Notes under the pieces: generated by a model
Database searches by the model: none
What the model saw: only the letters and a program-made list of their open reading frames with translations
Told to the model about the DNA's origin: nothing
Shown here: positions 32,684-43,079 of the stretch, piece by piece
How positions within the stretch are numbered: position 1 is the stretch's first letter
Layout of the letters: every line of letters starts with the position of its first letter
Position numbers and translations under genes: made by a program
Assembly (NCBI RefSeq): GCF_036898095.1
Contig: NC_090766.1
Location: 32,045,472-32,109,471 of the forward strand
Source of the DNA: Palaemon carinicauda
Taxonomy: Eukaryota; Arthropoda; Malacostraca; Decapoda; Palaemonidae
Length of the DNA: 64,000 nucleotides
Direction: 5' to 3'

Positions 32684-34269
32684 CAGGACAAATATTATCT
32701 TAATATATGTTACTGGTATTACCTTTATATCAATAAGGGCTGAGACCTAAATTTACAATGCATAATTGACCATACGTCCAATTAAAATTACGAAATCGAT
32801 AATCCCTTGGAAATTCGAGACAACCATTATTTAACTTAAATTTTATGCCCTCGAAAGGGAAGGCATTCCAGAATTTAATACAAACTATTGCTTTACAAAT
32901 CGGAAAGCGAGAAAATCCAACTCTGCCTCTCCAATTATTTTATATTCCCGAGAAAAGCAGCAAATTATGCTATAAATACATAAGTTTATGATCATTTATA
33001 TATTTCATCCTATATACTATTGGAAAACTTCAAAAGTTCTACATTACTAAATTCCAGAATTACTGGAAATCTTTTCTGGATTTAGTTATGATTGTTAGGT
33101 AACAATACTATAAATTCACGGGTCTGTATCGGGGAAATCCTTTTACTCAACATTTTCTGACCATTAAAATCATAAATCATTCTATTTTTCTCCTAAGAAT
33201 TCTATAATTTTGATAAGATTGAGAGTTTTGATATTCAAAATCGGAGGATTGAAGTAAAACACGACCTTTTCTACTGGCATTGCCCGCAAGAGAGAGAGCC
33301 TGGCCTGGTTTGCAGCTTTATTGATTCACTTCATATAGAGTGGCCGAAAACTTCAGTTAGGAACTAAAAAAACCTTTTCTATCGAAAGGCTCAACGCTAT
33401 ACAGAATTCTAATAGTTTTATCACAGCTGTGACTACAAAACTTTGCAGGTAGAGTAGCAGTTATTTGGGTGGGAAAAAAAACCACCACATCACACCAAGT
33501 TCCAACCGTCCAGCAGTTAAAGTGGATGTGATTAAAAGACAATATTTGTGTATTTGTTTTTAAAAGCTTGAATAAAGTATATCCCAACTGGCTATACACA
33601 ATTCTTACAGTTGGTAGTGGTAGGAATGCTTTAACAAGACAAAATTAAAATCTTTATGTAGAAAACTATCGAAATGATTTCGGTTCACGTTCAATGGCAA
33701 TAAGGGGACCATCTTGTTAGAATAAACTGCCTCTTAAAATAAGAAAATGGCTAAATTATTCTAAAGGAAACTTGAACAATATTTTATAAATTTTACTTAA
33801 ATGTACATGTCTTAGATTCTTACAATCCATTCTTTGTAGATTTTGTGTAAATAATTTATATAGGTAATGTCTTAGATTCTTACTTACTTTTACTTTTATG
33901 GGTTTATTTCTCGCCCTCCATCAAACACTAAAGGTCTGTTCAGGCTGGCCTTGGTGTGTGAAAAAATAATTTCTTTCCAGTTAATATTTTGCTCTGTATC
34001 GTTATCAGTTAAATCGCTAGCATTTGTATTCAGGCTTAATGGTTTTCAGGTCACTATTATAACACTTTCTAAAAAGATAAGTCTTCAGGTTTTTCTTGAA
34101 AGCTGCCACATTATTGCTATTCTTGCAATCCATTCTTTGTAGATTTTGTGTAAATAATTTATATAGGTATGTAGCAGAATAACTATTTCATAATGGAATA
34201 GTTTTGACTTCTGAGTTTGTGGAATAATCTTCCTACTCTTAAACCAAGGGATCATAACAGGCTCATTTC
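32684..34269. other. Spacer, no gene; short internal duplication
   Basis: A+T-rich. A block CCATTCTTTGTAGATTTTGT plus GTAAATAATTTATATAGGTA occurs twice (about 33,826 and 34,129), flanking sequence with GGGTTTATTTCTCGCCCTCC that looks like an unnamed dispersed repeat. Confidence 0.45.
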
Positions 34270-34605
34270 CCAGTTAAAACTTACATCAGAATATGCTTTC
34301 GTTTTAATACAATTTTGATTTGCAATTTATCAATTAAAACCTGCTCATTATTAGAGTAAATTATGGAGTTAAGGTTTTCAGTATTGATTTTTAACATGTC
34401 AAGTCAAAGGCTTCAAATAAACCAAATATTTCCAAATATAATTAATTTACAATTTTTTCAGCTCGAGTAATAAGACAAGGGGCCCTCATTTATCAGACCA
34501 AATCACCTTGTCTTGAAAGCGAGTTGATTAAAAGACAAGCGGTAAAACAGACTTGCAGTTTTGGTTCTTCAGTAGGTTTTATGTCACTATGACATTACAC
34601 CATAT
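34270..34605 (+). repeat. Unnamed dispersed repeat, copy 1 (direct repeat with 38,122-38,440)
   Basis: Shares an ordered series of words with 38,122-38,440: AAACTTA(C/T)ATCAGA, AATATTTCCAAAT(A/G)TAATTAATTT, GCTCATTTATCA(C/G)ACCAAATCAC-type, and TTTTGGTTCTTCAGTAGGTTT. It is non-coding and diverged; no termini recognised. Confidence 0.6.
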
Positions 34606-34719
34606 AACTTAGAGTCAGAAATATAAAAAAGGGATAAGTTGATTGGATAAAATTATCTTTCTCTTTCTATGTAAAAGCTACTGTTATTGAATTGCGATCT
34701 TTCTATATAAAGAATCATG

Positions 34720-35222
34720 AATAATGTGCAAAAGTGTTATTTGGAAGGTAAGAAGGGCCGATATTACACATATCTGGCCAGGAATGTTGAGCAAATGCCT
34801 TATAATGAAGGTAAAAATGTCCGATATTACATATATTTGGCCAGGAATGATGTGCAAATGGCTAATTTTGAAGGTAAAGAGATCCGATATTACACATATC
34901 TGGCCAGGAATGTTGAGCAAATGCCTTATTTTTAAGGTAAAAAGGCCAGATATTACATATATCTGGCAAGGAATGCTGTGCTAATGCCTTATATTGAAGG
35001 CACAAAAGTCCGATATTACACATATATGGCCAGGAATGATGTGCAAATGCCTTACATTGAAGGTAAAAAGGTCCGATATTACACATATCTGGCCAATAAT
35101 GACGTGCAAATGCCTTATTTTAAAGGTAAAAGGCCCAATATTACACAGCTAGCCAGGAATGATGTGCAAATGCCTTATTTTGAAGGTAAAAAGACCCAAC
35201 TTTACACATATATGATCTGACC
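34720..35222 (+). repeat. Minisatellite, 63-bp unit, 8 copies
   Basis: The unit is about AGGAATGATGTGCAAATGCC, TTATTTTGAAGGTAAAAAGG, TCCGATATTACACATATCTG, GCC: 63 bp, a multiple of three. One frame therefore repeats a 21-residue unit (NDVQMPYFEGKKVRYYTYLA) with a single TAA after four units and a shift near 35,140. Another frame is also open. No flanking exon signals are evident, so I class it as non-coding. Confidence 0.8.
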
Positions 35223-35335
35223 AGGAATCCCATTTAATCATATTTGAGTTTTGTAGAAGGGGGCAGAGGAATAGTAGAGAGAGGTTACTTGTGGGTGAGA
35301 TACTTGAACGAACCCCCAATTTAAATATTAGGTTT

Positions 35336-35850
35336 TATAGTCCCACACTCTCAGAGGAGCCCAGGGATGCAAAGATCAAATACAATATGAACATCAAGTA
35401 TGCGATAACATCACTCAATGCCACCAAGCAACTACGACTTTGCTAAATCTCTACTAGAAAATTTGTGATGTAAAATATTTTGTATTAGGTAGTAAATACA
35501 GCACTATTTATGTTTCATTACTATAAAAGCAACTTTTGCCTTTGATTATATTTTTTACTTACAGGAAAAGTTTATAATTCTAGTTTAAAACCCTATACAG
35601 ACCTAGCAGTAGTTGAGCCAAGGCACAGGTCACCCGTTGAAATACTAAAGATAGAGAGTTGTTTGGTCCTTTGACTGGCCAGACGGTATTACATTGTATC
35701 CATTTCTCTGATTAAGGCTCATTTATCCTTTGTCTACACCTACACCGAATAGTCTGGCCTATTCTTTACACGTACTCCTTATTCCTCATTCCTCTGACAA
35801 CACTAAGATAATTGTTCTCCACTCGCAAGGTGAGACAAAGAGAAAAAAAA
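35336..35850 (-). repeat. Composite dispersed repeat (tail of the (TTA)n family plus 3' module)
   Basis: Contains the module CCCAGGGATGCAAAGATCAA, ACAATATGAACATCA, ATTTGTGATGTAAAATATT and then, in minus orientation, the far end of the dispersed family (ACCGAATAGTCTGGCC, TCTGACAACACTAAGAT). The same arrangement is found in both arms of the inverted structure at 39,262-41,250. This shows the dispersed element is longer than its usual copies. Confidence 0.6.
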
Positions 35851-36173
35851 AATCTTCCTGTTTCTTTGGATATCGGTTAACTGGCCCAATTCGAGGGAAG
35901 TGTCATGGTAGATATAGTAAAATCGCTTTACTATTTTCATTTTAAATTATTACTGACAGACTGTAGACGCTATACCTATTAAGAAAATGCCTTTATTTCC
36001 CACAGAATAAAACCATGGAGGTAATGCAGACCTAAGTAAGTTGGTTCCACGATGTTCTATCTATTGGCAAACATAAGTTCCTTTAGGAGCAAGATGATAT
36101 TCAAATATTCGACCTCACTCTCGAGTTAAAGAGTGACAGATGTCATCCTGCTCTTAAGGAACTTGTTTTGCCA

Positions 36174-36253
<80 letters not shown>
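36174..36253. repeat. (TA)n microsatellite
   Basis: Nearly pure TA run; frames across it are artefacts. Confidence 0.95.
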
Positions 36254-36258
<5 letters not shown>

Positions 36259-36564
36259 GGTAAGACAGTATGTATAGGTTTACGATAAGGTGATCGAGAT
36301 AACGTATACATTTCCAAGGTAGCACTTTGCTGAAATTTTGAGAACTACTAGTCTACAGGAGATCGAAAATTATCTCATACTCTTGAAATTAAACAAACAT
36401 TATATGATCAAACAATATCTTAATGAAAGGATACCAAATTGAATTAATATTCCTCTTTTAAAAGCAGGCAATTAACCCTTTGGTGATCTTGAGCATGACA
36501 AAATTGTGTATGACATTTTACCGGGGCAAAATTTACACAGCCTCAAAGAAACTGTTTCTGTGCC

Positions 36565-36615
36565 TTGGTATGGGAAAGGCCCGTGCCAACAACAAGTGTT
36601 GGCTTTAATACCCCA
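36565..36615 (+). repeat. Penelope-LTR-like motif
   Basis: GGGAAAGGCCCGTGCCAACA followed by ACAAGTGTTGGCTTTAATA, also found near 38,988 and inverted near 20,030. At 38,988 it lies 70 bp upstream of a hammerhead motif. Here no hammerhead core follows. Confidence 0.5.
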
Positions 36616-36849
36616 ACAACAATATGCCCAAACTATAACATATAAAACCTTCTTGTTTATTGCATTATGTCGAGGAAAGACCTTGGCAATGCTTAGAAGT
36701 ATTTGAAAAAGCTAAGAAAATGTGAAAAAAAATCTACAACGTAAAATAATTTTTAAAAATATTCATAATAAATATATTTGTTACACGACTTTATACAAAA
36801 ATTGCTTAGAAATGGCTGATATGTCACGCCCTATCTATGATTTTATTTT

Positions 36850-36998
36850 TCCTTGTTGACTTTCCTCACTGGGATATTTTCCCTGTTAGAGCCGCTGGGC
36901 TTACAGCATTCTGCTTTTCCAACTAGGATTGTAGCTTAGCAAGTAATAATAATATTAATAATAATAATAAAAATAATAATAATGATAATAATAATAAA
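36850..36998 (-). repeat. Dispersed (TTA)n-anchored repeat, head only
   Basis: CTCACTGGGATATTTTCCCT ... AACTAGGATTGTAGCTTAGC then (AAT)n, minus orientation. Confidence 0.75.
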
Positions 36999-38121
36999 AT
37001 TGCTCAATTTCTTTAGATGAGTAATGAAGGCAGGTGTTAACCCACTTGCATTGACGTTTCGTAACGTACCTAAGTTGTGAAATATATTTAAAAGCGGGTA
37101 ATTCACTTTCCTGAGAGACTCCCAGCAACATATATCTAGGTTTCTACCCTGAAGGCTTGGAATGCCACAATTCCCACGCCGGCAGGGAGAATTTCTGGTG
37201 ATGTGGCTCGTAAACTATACACACAATTTTAAGTCCAAATATTTAGTGATATACAGTATATACTGGATATGTCAGTACCAGTACCACTTCAGTGCTCAGG
37301 CTTTACGCTGAACTCAGAATAGTACACCCTAACTGAGAGTGCTGGATACTATAATGAATCAAAGGACGATACCACAAGAGTGTGAAATAGAGCACCAGTG
37401 TATTGGTGGTTTAAATCTATTCTATGATCTGCCGGCTGTCCTAAATTTAGAATGGGGATCTTTCATTTTAACAAGCGCAAGAGGAGCTCACCTTGGTGTT
37501 CATTTCAACCATACATTCCTAACTCAGTTCCTTTGATTGTCTAATGAATTAAAGGGTTTTGTCAAACACATGGAGAAGTGATCCACTGAATAGTGTCCAA
37601 GGTCCATAAGGTTACAAATTTGAAATGATGACATAAAATTTACAACAAAACACGCACCTGAATGTTCTAAGCCAGACAGTGATCTAGAGTCAAAGAAGGA
37701 TCTAATTTAAGAGGGAATGTGTACACATATTGTCAGTTCTTTGACTCACGTGATATAGGTCCCAATGGCCTAGGTGCACTCCAAACTGGGAGCTTGCTAA
37801 TCTCAATTGTTGCTCCTTGGATCCGTTCTCGAGATGTCCATAGCAACCACTTTCGTTACGATATAGAGAGCCCTGTTGCTGCTACAGAGGACAGGCCATA
37901 TGGACTCTGAGAGTTTGACCTAGTTCAACAATCCACACGCGTTATTTGTCAAAGAGTGGGACGTTTGAAAAATTGAGGTAGTTCACCTCTCTCAAACAGA
38001 AGAAAAACGCCATGCATCTTAGTAGACCTACCCGTTAAAGCCACCTGCTTAGTACAGTCTGGGAAGCTGCAACTTCCAGACAACTTCAGGTGACAATTAC
38101 CATGACCTTGTCAAGCTTCCT
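36999..38121. other. Spacer without recognised gene
   Basis: Mixed composition. A short frame at 37,719-37,910 shows no family resemblance that I recognise. Nothing supportable here. Confidence 0.45.
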
Positions 38122-38440
38122 TACCCAATTAAAACTTATATCAGATGACCAGTTTTTATTTTCAGTTCATCAATTTGAACTTCTGTTTAATATTTGGGTA
38201 ATTTTAAAGTTAAAGCCCTTAGTGTTGATCTTTTCTCATTTGTGAAAAAGTCAAGCTCTTCAAATCAAACAAATATTTCCAAATGTAATTAATTTGCACT
38301 CTGTCAGTCCAGTAATAGGACCAGGGGTGCTCATTTATCACACCAAATCACGTTGCCTTAAAAAATAGATGATTATAAGAAGTGCTATAGAAGAGACTTG
38401 CATGTTTTGGTTCTTCAGTAGGTTTGTTACATTGTAAAGA
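38122..38440 (+). repeat. Unnamed dispersed repeat, copy 2
   Basis: Direct-orientation partner of 34,270-34,605, about 3.85 kb away. It ends shortly before the Ty3/gypsy remnant. Confidence 0.6.
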
Positions 38441-38449
38441 CATTATCTT

Positions 38450-38905
38450 TCCAGATTTTGCCTTGTCGAATCCAGAGCGGAGAAGGTGGACTTTCTGGGA
38501 TACGAGATCTCCTTGATAGGCATGCATCCGACAACCTCCAAGGTGGAAGCAGTGAAGACCTTCCTAACGCCTACAACGGTCAAGGCCCTTCAGGAGTTTA
38601 TCGGCAAGGCGAAATATTATCGTTCCTACGTTCCGAACATTGCCCGCATCATGACTCCCTTCAATGATGTCCTGAAGTGGAAGGTGAGGAAGTTGGGATG
38701 AGACACACCATAGCAGCAGGCATTTGACCATTCAAAGACTGCCATCACAGAGGCTGCCACATTCGTACCAGAACCCAGAAGCCCTCCTCACTCACCACCG
38801 ACACCAGTGACATCACCTCTGGGGCAATGCTGGAACATATTGTGAATGGATCACCTCGCCTCCACGTCACTATTCACTCCACCTACGACGCCCGAAGTGG
38901 CCAAT
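38450..38905 (+). pseudogene. Ty3/gypsy RT-RNase H remnant
   Basis: The frame reads EKVDFLGYEISLIGMHPTTS, KVEAVKTFLTPTTVKALQEF and IGKAKYYRSYVPNIARIMTP, the RT thumb and connection of Ty3/gypsy polyproteins (VDFLGY, L-Q-x-F-x-G-x-x-x-Y-Y-R). Stops follow (KLG* and DTP*), then QQAFDHSKTAITEAATFVPE, the beginning of the RNase H region, and a frame change. RT core, integrase and LTRs are absent. Confidence 0.85.
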
Positions 38906-38979
38906 GTAAATCCGCCACCTCCCTGCCTAAGCCAGCATTGCCATATTTAATGACGTAGCTAGCCTCATTTCCACTACAG

Positions 38980-39262
38980 GCCGACCAAGGGAAAGGCCCG
39001 TGCCAACAAGAAGAATTGGCTGTAATACACAACGATCATTTCCACCACTCTAATCTAGCCTGAGGATGGGAGATGACACTCCCGAAACACGTAGCTTGTT
39101 TGCTGTATTCTTTTACCTGCCTTGAAAATTTTACCAGACTTGTAAACTTTACATTAAAACCTTGAATTTCCAATTACTCCTAAATTTGACTACCCACAAT
39201 GAGGATGACTTTTGCCCAATTACTGGCTGTATGTATTAAATCTGAAAAGAAGATAGGAGCTA
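38980..39262 (+). mobile_element. Penelope-type 3' terminal repeat, second family
   Basis: Contains GGGAAAGGCCCGTGCCAACA, a hammerhead motif, and an ATG at 39,199 opening a short frame (TFAQLLAVCIKSEKKIG) similar to the ORF start in the 20.7- and 29.6-kb Penelope ends. It ends at (ATT)n beside a dispersed repeat, exactly like the other family. No RT is attached, so it is a solo end. Confidence 0.6.
39057..39097 (+). ncRNA. Hammerhead ribozyme motif, second family
   Basis: CTGAGGA at 39,060-39,066, stem II GGGAG/CTCCC (five pairs), GAAAC at 39,084-39,088, a tiny stem III (AC-AC-GT), cleavage base A39,093, and stem I AGC/GCT. All invariant core positions match the type I consensus. As in the other family, one extra base separates the core from stem II. 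Confidence 0.7.
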
Positions 39263-39276
39263 TTATTATAATTATA

Positions 39277-39312
<36 letters not shown>

Positions 39313-40025
39313 AATAGCTAAGCTACAACCCTAGTGGGAAAAACTGGCTCTAACTCAAGACATTGGAAGATCACGGTGCAGAGGGTATGACAGTGGTTTG
39401 ATTTTGGGGTGCCCTTTTCCTATAGAGCTGCTTACCATAGCTGAAGACTCTGTTCGACCCTTATAAAGTAGAAAGTAGTCATTGAACAATAACGGTAGAT
39501 AACCCTTTAAATGAAGAAGAATTGTTTGGTTATCTTAGTGTTGTCAGGTGCACGAGGAAAAAGGAGGATGCGTAAAGAATAAGCCAGACTATTCTGTGTA
39601 TATGTTTGAAAAGGAAAAATTAATCTTACCAGAAGGGATCCAGTGTAATGCTATCTATCGAGTAAAGCATTTCAGCGGGTGGCTGGTGTCTTGGTCATCC
39701 TACTACGGGGAATTTATTGTGTTTAAATTTAAAATTATATACTTTTTCTGTATTTAAAAGATAGAATCAAAAGCAAAATTTGTTTTTATAGTAATGAAAC
39801 ATAACTAGGTTTGCATTTATAATCTAATAAAGAATATTTTACATCACAAATTTTGTGGTAAAGATTTGGTCAGCTTCTAGTTGTTTGGTGGCATCGAGTT
39901 GAGTCCTCGTGCACTTACTGATGTTCATATTGTATTGATCTTTGTATCCCTAAGCTCCTTTGAGAGTGATGGGCCGATAAATATGAGTTAAACTAACTCG
40001 GGTAATTCATTCATTTGATTTCATC

Positions 40026-40081
<56 letters not shown>

Positions 40082-40132
40082 CATTTATGGGCCTTTTTAT
40101 GAAACTTGTTGGTTAAACTATTAAGTTAGAAG

Positions 40133-40212
<80 letters not shown>

Positions 40213-40312
40213 TCTAACTGAACTCTTAACATTTTAACGCTTCGTAAAAAATGTCCATAAAAGAAATTATAGAATATAAACTTTTAGAAGTTTGATTACA
40301 GTTAGAAGATTT

Positions 40313-40409
<97 letters not shown>

Positions 40410-41250
40410 ATGCGACTATGCGTGTGTATAATTTAAGTTTCTTAAAAATTTCCATAATTAAAATAAATCATAGAAATCAATTTAATGATAATACTTTGGG
40501 CAATTTACCTCAAATTTGTTGGCCCATCACCCTCAAAGGAGCTTAGGGATGCAAAGATCAATACAATATGAACATCAGTAAGTAACGTGATGGCTTCACT
40601 ATATGCCGCCAGACAGCTAGAAGTTAGCCAAATCCTCACCACAAAATTTGTGATGTAAAAATATTCTGTATCAGGTATATATACAAACCTAGTTTTGTTA
40701 AATTACTATAAAAACAAATTTCGGTTTTGATTATATGTTTTAAATACAGGATATGTATATAATTCTAAATTAAAAACACAAAATAGACCCAGTAGTAGGT
40801 TGGCCAAGACACCAGCCACCCGGTGAAATATACCAGATAGAGAATTATTGGGTTCTTTGCAGGACAGATATTAGCCCCTTCTGGTTAAGATTCAGTTTTC
40901 CTTTGCGTACACATACACTTAATACTCCGGCGTATTCTTTACATATTCTCCTTTTTCTCATACACCTGACAACACTAAGATAACCGAACAATTCTTCTTC
41001 ATTCAAGGGGTTAAGTACTGCACTTTAATTGTTCAGTAGCTACTTTCCACTTGATAAAGGTAGACACTCTTCAGCTATGGTAAGCATCTCTTCTAGGAGA
41101 AGGGCATTCCAAAAAACCATTGTTCTCTAGTTTTGGATTGTGCCATGGCCTCTGTACCATGATCTTCCAATGTCTTGAGATAGAGTTCTCTTTGTTGAGG
41201 GTACACTAAGGCTCACTATTCTATATATTTACTTATTTCACTTAATCACT
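39262..41250. repeat. Large inverted composite repeat with microsatellite loop
   Basis: Left arm about 39,262-40,010 (plus orientation) and right arm about 40,500-41,250 (minus orientation) each contain a copy of the dispersed (TTA)n-type element and its GATGCAAAGATCAATACAAT module. The loop holds (AG)n at 40,039-40,079, (TA)n at 40,134-40,210 and (TA)n(TG)n at 40,327-40,410. Arms are imperfect with indels. No protein-coding content. Confidence 0.7.
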
Positions 41251-41262
41251 GGGCTATTTTCT

Positions 41263-42134
41263 GTGTTGGAAGCCTTGGACCCACCCCAGGCTCCTATGGG
41301 TGACAGCTTGGAGTGGGATGAAGATGTAGACTTGGATAATGATGACCTTCCTAGGGATGCTAGCGCCAAGTTTAACTTAGAAGCAGAGCAGAGAGTGTCC
41401 AAGAACACTTTCTGGCAAGTCCTGATCTGCATGAGAGCTATCAATGGATTGCCCAATCCAACAATAGCTCCTTAGGAAGGCAAAGACACGGTTTTGGATT
41501 ATGTCTATAGAACCCATCGACCTCCTAAGACCTGGTCAAAGGGGTTGACGGCTACAAGGAAGAAGGCGTTCTCTCAGATCACCGGCTCCTCAAGCTCCTT
41601 ACGAACAGGCTCGTCTTCTAAGCTTCCTCCTCTTTATGTTCAACAAAGGAGGTATTATGAGGTCGCGGACAAGCCCCTTTGGGCTTTGCCATTGGATTCG
41701 TCAATTGAGACCTTCTCCAGGGGAGTCCCTTTCGAGAGACTGTCAGGCCTTTCAGCCTCTTACTCGGTGTAGGAAAATCTCAACATAGAGAGGGTCATGA
41801 AGTATGCCATGAAAGCTACGTCATGGCTTGACCTATGGTTGGGATCCATAGGCCACCTTTTTCGATCTGAGGTCTGGTCTAAGGAATTGACAAGGAAGTC
41901 AATGGAGAGCTTTCTTTTGTCAGACACCCGGACCATAGAATTCCTCGCCTACTAGGTTGTTAACCTGTGGGCAAGTGCAACTACCCCTCACAACGCCTTC
42001 GCTAACTAATGGTTTGGGGTAGTTGCCATCTCGCTTTAAAGTCTCAATGGCTAGTCTTCCAGCTTTGCCGAAATATAATCCTATAAATAGCTCCGGTTTG
42101 TATACGTTAGGAAAAATACAAATTACTTTCAAAT
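41263..42134 (+). pseudogene. Retroelement gag-like remnant
   Basis: The frame reads PRDASAKFNLEAEQRVSKNT, then RPPKTWSKGLTATRKKAFSQ, PFERLSGLSASYSV*, then ATSWLDLWLGSIGHLFRSEV and SFLLSDTRTIEFLAY. I associate such W-L-D-x-W-L-G/L-L-S-x-T-R-T-I-E-F-L proteins with gag-like ORFs of decapod retroelements, from memory. Several stops are present. It differs from the gag of elements A and B. It ends near GTTTGTATACGTTAGGAAAA, which may be part of a terminal repeat. Confidence 0.45.
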
Positions 42135-42330
42135 TTGTCATGTCACCATCATCATCACCTACTACGCCTATTGACGCAAAGGGCCTTGGTTAGATTCTGC
42201 CAGTCGTCTCTATCTTGAGCTTTTAAATCAATACTTCTCCAATCATCATCATCTACTTCATGTGTCATAGTCTTAAGCCATATAGGTCTGGGTCTTCCAA
42301 CCCTTCTAGTGCCTTGTGGAGCCTAGATAT
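42135..42330 (-). mobile_element. LINE 3'-end remnant
   Basis: The minus strand ends in [20 protein letters not shown] then LCVNRRSR and a stop, matching the tail at 663-838. It is truncated by, or adjacent to, the (TA)n tract before element A. Confidence 0.6.
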
Positions 42331-42339
42331 ATATATTTA

Positions 42340-42551
<212 letters not shown>

Positions 42552-42904
42552 CGGATTTTGAGTGAAGCGAAAAATCTTTTTTGGGGTGAGATAGCTATGT
42601 CGTCCTGATCGAAGGTTCCTTTAAGTAGCTTCCTAAGGTATATTTGACTACAGTGATATTCCCAGAGAATTTAACTTTAGGTCTCCAGAATTCTAACTCC
42701 TGGCGCGAATATCCTTAAAAGGATATCGCATAATATCAGGGGACGTATTCTTGACACGCCACATAGCAATCTCACCCAACATAGCGTTTCCGCTTCGAAG
42801 GGGAAAGTGGCAAAAATAAAAGAGGAGCCATTATTAAGGTTCACTTCCTCCGTTACTATTTGAGTATCTAGATGGCGCCATCGTCGCCGCCATCTTTATT
42901 CCTT
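42552..42904. repeat. Element A 3' inverted terminal repeat
   Basis: Inverted match to 51,035-51,374 from ATGTCGTCCTGAT inward to CCATCTTTATTCCTT. The outermost bases (CGGATTTTGAGTGAAGCG ...) are specific to this end, so the two termini differ at their tips, as is usual in DIRS elements. Confidence 0.9.
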
Positions 42905-42984
42905 GTAGCGTTGAGCAGGTGCTACAGATACAGTAGTCTCAGGAGGGATCCTGCCAAGGCCTTTTCATAGAAAGGAGGGCGGGT

Positions 42985-43079
42985 CCATCAGGACGACATG
43001 GCTATATCACCCAAAAATGGATTTTTAGCTTCGCTCAAAATCCGTTTTTTGGGCTCAGGCCATGTCGTCCTGATGGAAG
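42985..43079. repeat. Element A internal complementary region (circle-junction copy)
   Basis: Plus strand: complement of the left terminus (ending CTCAAAATCCG at 43,044) followed directly by the complement of the right terminus (TTTTTTGGGCTCAGGCC, TGTCGTCCTGATGGAAG). It thus represents the joined ends of the element and is proposed in DIRS biology to template circle closure. Confidence 0.9.

Noticed and set aside
41263..42134. Part of DIRS element A or its gag
   Set aside because: It is on the opposite strand, lies outside the terminal repeat and (TA)n, and its sequence does not match the gag of elements A or B.
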